Source of the DNA: Acidovorax sp. Root219
Lineage (GTDB): Bacteria; Pseudomonadota; Gammaproteobacteria; Burkholderiales; Burkholderiaceae_C
Reading direction: 5' to 3'
Length of the DNA: 64,000 nucleotides
NCBI RefSeq assembly: GCF_001428665.1
Contig: NZ_LMIJ01000001.1
Span: forward strand, 25,256-89,255
Shown here: in pieces, positions 59,378 through 64,000 of the stretch
Layout of the letters: each line of letters opens with the position of its first letter
Position numbering within the stretch: the stretch's first letter is position 1
The notes under the pieces: model-generated
Database searches by the model: none
Told to the model about the DNA's origin: nothing
The model's input: the letters and a program-made list of their open reading frames with translations, nothing else
Position numbers and translations under genes: made by a program

Positions 59378-59950
59378 TCAGCCCGGCGCAGATCCCCCCG
59401 CCTGCTGCAAGGCCTGGCGGCGCTGGGCGAAGCGTACCGCCCATTCCGAGACGGGCATGAAGCTCGGATCGGTGCGCACCACGCGCTCGGTCTGGGCCCA
59501 GATGGCCTGGTCGTCCTGGTCCAGGTCCAGCGGGTCGCCGTGGGGCTGGCTCACATACCAGGGGGTGTCCAGGTACACCTCCACGGTGTTGTCTTCGGGG
59601 TCCATGCAGTAGATGGAGATCGCGTTGCCGTGATTCAGGCCGCGCATCTTGGTCGCGCCCAGTGCCAGGGCACGGCGGCGCGCCTCGCGCAGGTGGTCGA
59701 TGGTCTGGACCTTGAAGGACAGCTGCATCACCGTGCTGGGCGAGTCGGCCCCGCGCCCGCCGGCCAGCACCAGTTGGTGGTGCTGGTCGTCGCGCCCGCT
59801 CAGGAACACGATCTCGAAGCGGAAGGTGACGCCCTCGCCCCTGTCGGTCTCCTGCATGTCGAACACGCCGGTGTAAAAGCGTTTCATCACCTCCAGGTCG
59901 CGGCAGAAGATGCCGCAGTGCGAGAGGTTGGCGCTGTAGGGTGGGTTCAT
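59378..59950 (-). CDS. VOC-family protein, extradiol dioxygenase-like
   Basis: The 190-residue vicinal-oxygen-chelate protein starts at ATG 59950 (GGAGG eight bases upstream). Candidate metal ligands are His11 (LSHCGIF), His57/58 (DDQHHQLVLAG) and Glu124 (NTVEVYLDTPW), the His-His-Glu set of catechol 2,3-dioxygenase-like enzymes. GNAISIYCMDPEDNTVEVY is diagnostic. It is probably the last gene of the FAH-Bug-AA_synth-MDR-VOC operon and may cleave an aromatic ring or modify a related substrate. It has a C-terminal extension of ~50 residues (DLDQDDQAIWAQTERVV). Confidence 0.88.
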   Translation of the reverse strand: MNPPYSANLSHCGIFCRDLEVMKRFYTGVFDMQETDRGEGVTFRFEIVFLSGRDDQHHQLVLAGGRGADSPSTVMQLSFKVQTIDHLREARRRALALGATKMRGLNHGNAISIYCMDPEDNTVEVYLDTPWYVSQPHGDPLDLDQDDQAIWAQTERVVRTDPSFMPVSEWAVRFAQRRQALQQAGGSAPG

Positions 59951-59969
59951 GGTGGCGGCCTCCATGGGG

Positions 59970-60995
59970 TCAGGGGATGAGGACGAGCTTGCCCAGCGTG
60001 CCACCGCTGTCCAGCAGCTCATGCGCCTGGCGGGCCTGCGCCAGCGGCAGGCGCATGGCGCGCGGTGCGCGCACCTGGCCGCTGGCCATCAGCGCAATGG
60101 CCTGCTCCATCAGGCCACGGCGCTGTGCGATGTCGGCATCCACCGCGTGGATGGAGAAGGTGCGGATGGCCAGGCTTTTGGCCAGCAGCTTGCGCAGCTC
60201 GTCGAACACGTCATTGGAGGGCGGGCCGGCGAGGATGTTGTACGACACCGCCATGCCCGAGGGCGCCAGCGAGCGCAGGCAGGCGATGAAGAGCGCCGCG
60301 CCCACATGGTCGAAGGCCAGGTCCACGCCCCGCCCGCCGGTGAGCTCCATCACGCGCTGCGGCAGGGCCTGCACGTCATCGCCATCGACGAGGTCGGTGA
60401 CCCCGTTCTCCAGCGCGAAGGCGCGCTTTTCCGGGCTGGATGCCGTGCCGATCACGCGCAGCCCGCGCGAGCGCGCCACCTGCGCCAGCGCCGTGGCCAC
60501 GCCGCCGGCCGCGCCAGGCACCAGGATGGCCTGCGCCGGCAGGTTGCCGTTGCTCGCCAGCAGCGCCAGCGCGAGCTGGAAGTTGCCCAGGCTCACCGCA
60601 TCGTCGAAGCCAATGCTGGCCGGCAGCACGAAGGGCACGGCCTGGTCCACGCAGATGGCCTGCACATAGCAGCCACCGCGCTGGGGCAGCTCGCGGGCGC
60701 TGACCAGCACGCGCTCGCCCACGGCCAGGCGCACCACGCCCGGGCCCACGGCGTCCACCACACCGGCCAGCTCATTGCCGGGCACGGCGGGCAGCGGGGG
60801 CATCCATTTGTAGGTGCCGTTGCGGATCAGCACGTCCGGCCCGCCCGCACCAATGGCGTGGGCGCGCACGCGCACTTCGCCCGGCCCCGGCTGGGGCTCG
60901 GGCAGGTCCACGAGCGACAGCACCTCGGGGCCGCCGGTGACCTGCAGCTGCACGGCTTGCATCGTCATGGGGGTGGTGTGTGCCGCCATGCTCAT
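59970..60995 (-). CDS. Quinone oxidoreductase-like MDR family protein
   Basis: The 341-residue zinc-free medium-chain dehydrogenase shows the NADPH loop VPGAAGGVATALAQVARSRG and the N-terminal GroES-like domain (PEVLSLVDLPEPQPGPGEVR, VRAHAIGAGGPDVLIRNGTY). It lacks the Cys/His zinc ligands of alcohol dehydrogenases. It probably reduces a double bond or quinone with NADPH. Its start overlaps the AA_synth stop by four bases (ATGA). The stop lies 19 bases before the VOC gene start. Confidence 0.9.
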   Translation of the reverse strand: MSMAAHTTPMTMQAVQLQVTGGPEVLSLVDLPEPQPGPGEVRVRAHAIGAGGPDVLIRNGTYKWMPPLPAVPGNELAGVVDAVGPGVVRLAVGERVLVSARELPQRGGCYVQAICVDQAVPFVLPASIGFDDAVSLGNFQLALALLASNGNLPAQAILVPGAAGGVATALAQVARSRGLRVIGTASSPEKRAFALENGVTDLVDGDDVQALPQRVMELTGGRGVDLAFDHVGAALFIACLRSLAPSGMAVSYNILAGPPSNDVFDELRKLLAKSLAIRTFSIHAVDADIAQRRGLMEQAIALMASGQVRAPRAMRLPLAQARQAHELLDSGGTLGKLVLIP

Positions 60996-61570
60996 CGCTG
61001 CCCGTCGTGCACGGAGACCTGCTCGCGCGTGAGTCCACCCAGGCGCGAGTGGATGCGCCCGCCATCGGCCATCACCAGCGCGAACAAAATCTCGTTAGGG
61101 CGCGGCGCATCCTGTATGCCCACCTCGGTGCTGTTGAAGTGGCTGCGCACATAGGCCGCATGGATGTAGTGCAGCGGCACCATCAGCCGGTAGCCCGTGG
61201 CCGCCACGGCCTTGGCCGCCGGCACGATGGCCTTGGGCTCGCCCAGCACCTGGCGCATGGCCCAGCCGCCCGCCTCGTGCCAGACCGCGCCATGCTCCAG
61301 CTCGCCGTTCACGCCGACGATGGCGGCCTTGCTGTAGGCCTGCACGTTCTCCTTGCCCAGGGTGTCCACCAGTTCCTGCGCCAGCAGGGTGCCCAGGCTG
61401 CGCAGCTCGGCCATGAAGGGCAGCAGGTCCGGCTCGTAGCGGCCGGCATAGGGGTTGTGGATCACCGCACAGGCTGCGGCCACGCGCAGCGGCTGCTGCG
61501 CTGGCGGGCCGCCTTCGTGGTAGATCGTTTCAATGGTGAGGCTGCGTTTGCGGATGGCGATCAGAGTCAT
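60992..61570 (-). CDS. Amino acid synthesis (AA_synth, DUF1185) family protein
   Basis: The 192-residue protein belongs to AA_synth/DUF1185: RKRSLTIETIYHEGGPPA at the start, AAACAVIHNPYAGRYEPDL, GKENVQAYSKAAIVGVNGEL and ALVMADGGRIHSRLGGL. The family occurs in catabolic operons with Bug and FAH proteins in Burkholderiales. Its enzymatic activity is unknown; a hydrolase or isomerase acting on small amides has been supposed. It has four-base overlaps with both neighbours (Bug upstream, MDR downstream), so translation is coupled. Confidence 0.88.
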   Translation of the reverse strand: MTLIAIRKRSLTIETIYHEGGPPAQQPLRVAAACAVIHNPYAGRYEPDLLPFMAELRSLGTLLAQELVDTLGKENVQAYSKAAIVGVNGELEHGAVWHEAGGWAMRQVLGEPKAIVPAAKAVAATGYRLMVPLHYIHAAYVRSHFNSTEVGIQDAPRPNEILFALVMADGGRIHSRLGGLTREQVSVHDGQR

Positions 61571-62571
61571 GCGAAAAGTCTTTCAGTCAATTGCGTCGTT
61601 AATTGTTTTGGTATCTTGGCATCGGCCACCACCTGCTGCCACTTTTCGAGCTCGTGGCTGACCATGGCCTTCATCTCTTCGGGCGTGCTGCCGCGTGCCT
61701 CGCCGCCCATGTCCTCCAGCCGCTGGCGCACGGCGGGCGCCTGCAGCGCGCGCAGGGCCTCGGCGTTCAGGCGCTCCACCACGGCCCGGGGCGTGCCGGC
61801 CGGTGCCATCAGGCCGGCCCACGAGCGCACGTCGTAGCCAGCCACGCCCTGCTCGGCCACGGTGGGCACGTTGGGCAGGCCCGGCCAGCGCTGCGGGCCC
61901 GTGGTGGCAATGGCGCGCAGCTTGCCGGCCTGGATGTTGGCCATCACCGCCGTGGGCGGCGCGATGATGAAGGGCACATCCCCCGCCAGCAAGGCGGTGA
62001 GCGAGGCGGCATCGCCCCGGTAGGGCACGTGCAGCAGGTTCACGCGCGCCATTTTGGCCAGCAGCTCGCCGGCCAGGTGGTGGGTGGAGCCCACCCCCGC
62101 CGTGCCATAGGCCACCGTGCCGGGCGCTGCCTGCGCGCTGGCGATCACCTCGCGCAGCCCCTGCACCTTGGCGCTGGCGTTGACCACCACCAGAAAGGGG
62201 AAGTAGGTGACGGTGGAGACCATCTCAAAATCGGCCACCGACTTGTAGGGCAGCGTGTTGTACAGCGCCCCGGCCACCGCGTGGCCGCCGGTGGCCAGCA
62301 GCAGCGTGTAGCCGTCGGGCTTGGCGCGCGCCACGGTGGTGGCGGCAATGGTGCCGCCCGCGCCGGACTGCGCCTCCACCACCACGGGCTGGCCCAGCGC
62401 ACGGGCCATCTCCATGCCCACTGCGCGGGCGATGGCGTCGGCATTGCCGCCGGGCGCAAAGCCCTGGTAGAGCTTGATGGCCCGCTCCGGGTAGGCCTGG
62501 GCCAGGGCCGGCAATGCCGGCCAGGCAAGGGCAGCCGCGCTGCAGGCGGCCAGCAGGTGTCTTCTGATCAT
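61567..62571 (-). CDS. Bug-family substrate-binding protein (7 of 7)
   Basis: The 334-residue precursor starts at ATG 62571 (GGAG nine bases upstream; MIRRHLLAACSAAALAWPAL). Bug motifs are AIKLYQGFAPGGNADAIAR (atypical YQGFAPGG instead of VVPFPAGG), VVEAQSGAGG, AKPDGYTLLL, HVPYRGDAASL and NVPTVAEQGVAGYDVRSW. The altered first motif, which lines the ligand site, suggests a different ligand from that of the other six. It lies between FAH and AA_synth genes in the operon. Confidence 0.92.
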   Translation of the reverse strand: MIRRHLLAACSAAALAWPALPALAQAYPERAIKLYQGFAPGGNADAIARAVGMEMARALGQPVVVEAQSGAGGTIAATTVARAKPDGYTLLLATGGHAVAGALYNTLPYKSVADFEMVSTVTYFPFLVVVNASAKVQGLREVIASAQAAPGTVAYGTAGVGSTHHLAGELLAKMARVNLLHVPYRGDAASLTALLAGDVPFIIAPPTAVMANIQAGKLRAIATTGPQRWPGLPNVPTVAEQGVAGYDVRSWAGLMAPAGTPRAVVERLNAEALRALQAPAVRQRLEDMGGEARGSTPEEMKAMVSHELEKWQQVVADAKIPKQLTTQLTERLFA

Positions 62572-62659
62572 GGTGCTTGTCTCCATTGGCGGCGGCCGTC
62601 TTGGGGCCTGGTGCTCTACCCGTTGGTGGTGGATGGATGGGATCTGGGGAGTGGCAAGC

Positions 62660-63520
62660 TCAGGCCTGCGCGACCACCGGGTTGCGCAGCAGGCCGATGG
62701 CCTCGATCTCCACCTCCACCACGTCACCGGGCTTCATGAACTGCGGGGGCTTCTTGCTCCAGCCCACGCCGGCCGGCGTGCCGGTGATGATCACGTCGCC
62801 GGGCACCAGCGTGAAGATGGTGGAGGCGTAGGCGATGAGGCGCGGGATGGAGAAGATCATGTGGCCCGTGTGGCTGGACTGCACCACGGCGCCGTTCAGC
62901 CGCGTCTCCAGCTTGAGCTCGCGCCCAGGGGCGATCTCGTCTGCCGTCACCATCCAGGGGCCAAAGGCGCCGGTGGACTCGAAGTTCTTGCCCGATGCGA
63001 TCTGCTTGGCATGGAACTGCCATTCGCGCACGCTGGCATCGTTGTAGCAGCTGTAGCCTGCAATGTGCGCCCAGGAATCGGCCTCGCTGATATCGCGCCC
63101 CTCCTTGCCGATGATGACGGCCAGCTCGCCCTCCCAGTCCAGCGACTCCGACACGTGCGGGCGCACGATGGGGCCTTGGTGCGGCGTCTGCGAGCGCCAT
63201 ACGCGCAAAAAGATCGGCGGCTGTTCGGAGAGTTCGCGGTGCATGCCGGCGGCCAGCACCTCCTGGTGGTGGTCCATGTAGTTGCGCACCGCGCAGACGA
63301 TCTTCTCGGGGCGGGGGATCACGGGCAGGTACACCACGTCGGCCAGCTTCGCATCTGCACCCAGCCCGGCCACCAGCGCATCGCGGCGCGCGAAGCCGGG
63401 GCTGGCGATGAAGTCGGCCAGCGTGGCGTGGCCTGTGCGCACCGCCAGTTCTGCCACGCCATCGGCGACGACAACGCCCCAGGTTTCACGGCCGGCGATC
63501 GAGTAGGACATCAGTTTCAT
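62660..63520 (-). CDS. Fumarylacetoacetate hydrolase-family protein
   Basis: The 286-residue protein has the FAH-family C-terminal domain: LDWEGELAVIIGKEGRDI with metal-binding glutamates near 130 and 132, AGYSCYNDASVREWQ and ITGTPAGVGWSKKPP. Members include fumarylacetoacetase, hydratases and decarboxylases such as HpcE and 2-keto-4-pentenoate hydratase. Here it leads the operon, so a hydratase or acylpyruvase role on a ring-cleavage product is plausible. ATG 63520 (MKLMSYSIAGR) is the family start. The AT-rich promoter with palindromes lies upstream. Confidence 0.9.
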   Translation of the reverse strand: MKLMSYSIAGRETWGVVVADGVAELAVRTGHATLADFIASPGFARRDALVAGLGADAKLADVVYLPVIPRPEKIVCAVRNYMDHHQEVLAAGMHRELSEQPPIFLRVWRSQTPHQGPIVRPHVSESLDWEGELAVIIGKEGRDISEADSWAHIAGYSCYNDASVREWQFHAKQIASGKNFESTGAFGPWMVTADEIAPGRELKLETRLNGAVVQSSHTGHMIFSIPRLIAYASTIFTLVPGDVIITGTPAGVGWSKKPPQFMKPGDVVEVEIEAIGLLRNPVVAQA

Positions 63521-63935
63521 GGGTTTCCTTCAAGGGGATGGGAGAGTTGAAAGGGATAGCGGCCTGAAGGGAATTCTTCAAGCCGCAAGACTTGGTGCAT
63601 GAAGTTATTTTTATGCATAAAACGCCGTAAATGCATAGTGGTTTACACCAAGCACAAAAATTGAGTGGCACAAAAGAGCCTGCCAGCGGGCGGCGGTTCA
63701 AGTGATCAAGGGAGGGGGAATTTGCTGGAGAGCTTGCACCCGACCCCGCGTGCGCCAGGCAGGCAGGGACAGCCCCGCAGCGGCGTGCCGCCTGGGCTGC
63801 GTGGGTGCGGATGCGCTGGGGCTGCGCGAAGAAAAAGGCTGAAAGGGATGCACGGGGCCGCGACGGCCGCCGGGCTTTAGGCGGTGCGTGCAGCCCGCTA
63901 CCGGTCAGTTGGGTGCAGGGACAGCCAGGGGCCCT
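63521..63935. promoter_or_regulatory. Promoter region of the FAH operon and non-coding spacer
   Basis: Between 63590 and 63670 the sequence is AT-rich and contains the perfect palindrome TTTTATGCATAAAA (63609-63622), with further ATGCAT and GTGCATGAAG units nearby. These look like operator half-sites for a repressor (LacI, GntR or IclR type) encoded outside the window. The remaining ~260 bases to the right are GC-rich with no supported gene. Confidence 0.5.
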
Positions 63936-64000
63936 TTAGAGCGGATAACAAAACTCAGCGAAGCGGTTCTGGCTAGGCGCTGCGTCGCAGGCAGTACGAG
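63936..64000. repeat. Palindromic repeat, copy 3 (truncated by the window end)
   Basis: The first 65 bases (TTAGAGCGGATAACAAAACT, then CAGCGAAGCGGTTCTGGC) are identical to the left half of copy 1 at 1768, except the last bases, where copy 1 reads GTACGGG and this copy GTACGAG. It continues beyond the window. Confidence 0.85.

Noticed and set aside
63665..63880. 71-codon plus-strand frame near the right end
   Set aside because: No ribosome binding site, no recognisable protein features, and Arg/Gly/Ala-rich composition expected of random GC-rich frames.
1..64000. CRISPR arrays, rRNA or tRNA genes, prophage
   Set aside because: No regularly spaced direct repeats, no cloverleaf-like tRNA sequences and no phage structural genes were recognised by reading; a dedicated tRNA scan could still find one.

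Overview
The window is GC-rich (roughly two thirds G+C by eye) and almost fully coding. It looks like chromosome of a betaproteobacterium of the order Burkholderiales, most likely family Comamonadaceae (Acidovorax, Diaphorobacter or Delftia-like). The support is inferential: seven separate Bug-type periplasmic receptors, a Burkholderia-type trimeric porin, many LysR, IclR and MarR regulators beside small catabolic operons, and dispersed palindromic repeats at gene ends. No rRNA, tRNA, CRISPR array or complete transposase gene was seen.

Layout. 0-1.2 kb: a truncated MocR regulator diverging from a NimA-like flavoprotein. 1.2-8.7 kb: housekeeping genes ispF and ispD (MEP isoprenoid pathway), a DUF4253 protein and mfd. 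8.8-17.7 kb: a catabolic block with AraC, Bug receptor, PhzF and RidA, then an RraA-like protein, Bug, IclR, porin and another Bug. 17.7-23.8 kb: a CPBP protease with a membrane partner, two proteins of unknown function, and DNA polymerase II (polB). 24.0-28.2 kb: an accessory island of small orphan genes (zinc ribbon, secreted proteins, HExxH protein, SUKH immunity-like protein). It is bounded by inverted copies of a 150-bp repeat and contains another inverted-repeat element. The right edge abuts what looks like a truncated membrane protein gene behind a carotenoid oxygenase. 30.1-31.0 kb: a strikingly AT-rich trypsin-like protease gene, probably a recent acquisition.

31-40 kb: a serine beta-lactamase-like hydrolase, LysR with a PdxA-TIM-barrel fusion, a DUF6463 protein, MarR with a haloalkane dehalogenase-like hydrolase, Bug, serB and a thioredoxin-like protein. 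40-47 kb: LysR, Bug and an M20 amidohydrolase, a DUF5071 protein, a PlsC-like acyltransferase, a flavodoxin-fold oxidoreductase with a frameshifted LysR, and a 2H phosphoesterase. 47-51.3 kb: a PrpR-like sigma54 activator diverging from a Bug plus PEP mutase/isocitrate lyase-family pair behind a near-perfect sigma54 promoter. 51.5-52.7 kb: a nitrosative-stress pair (Ric/YtfE and truncated haemoglobin) with NsrR-like and FNR-like sites. 52.7-59.3 kb: small membrane and secreted proteins around a SWIM-DUF6493 gene pair, flanked by two paralogous 142-residue membrane proteins. 59.4-63.5 kb: a five-gene catabolic operon (FAH-family hydrolase, Bug, AA_synth, quinone oxidoreductase-like MDR, VOC dioxygenase).

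The recurring logic is regulator, Bug receptor and one to four enzymes. Each unit probably imports and degrades a small organic acid or amide. No TctA/TctB membrane subunits are present, so these receptors must share transporters encoded elsewhere or act as sensors.
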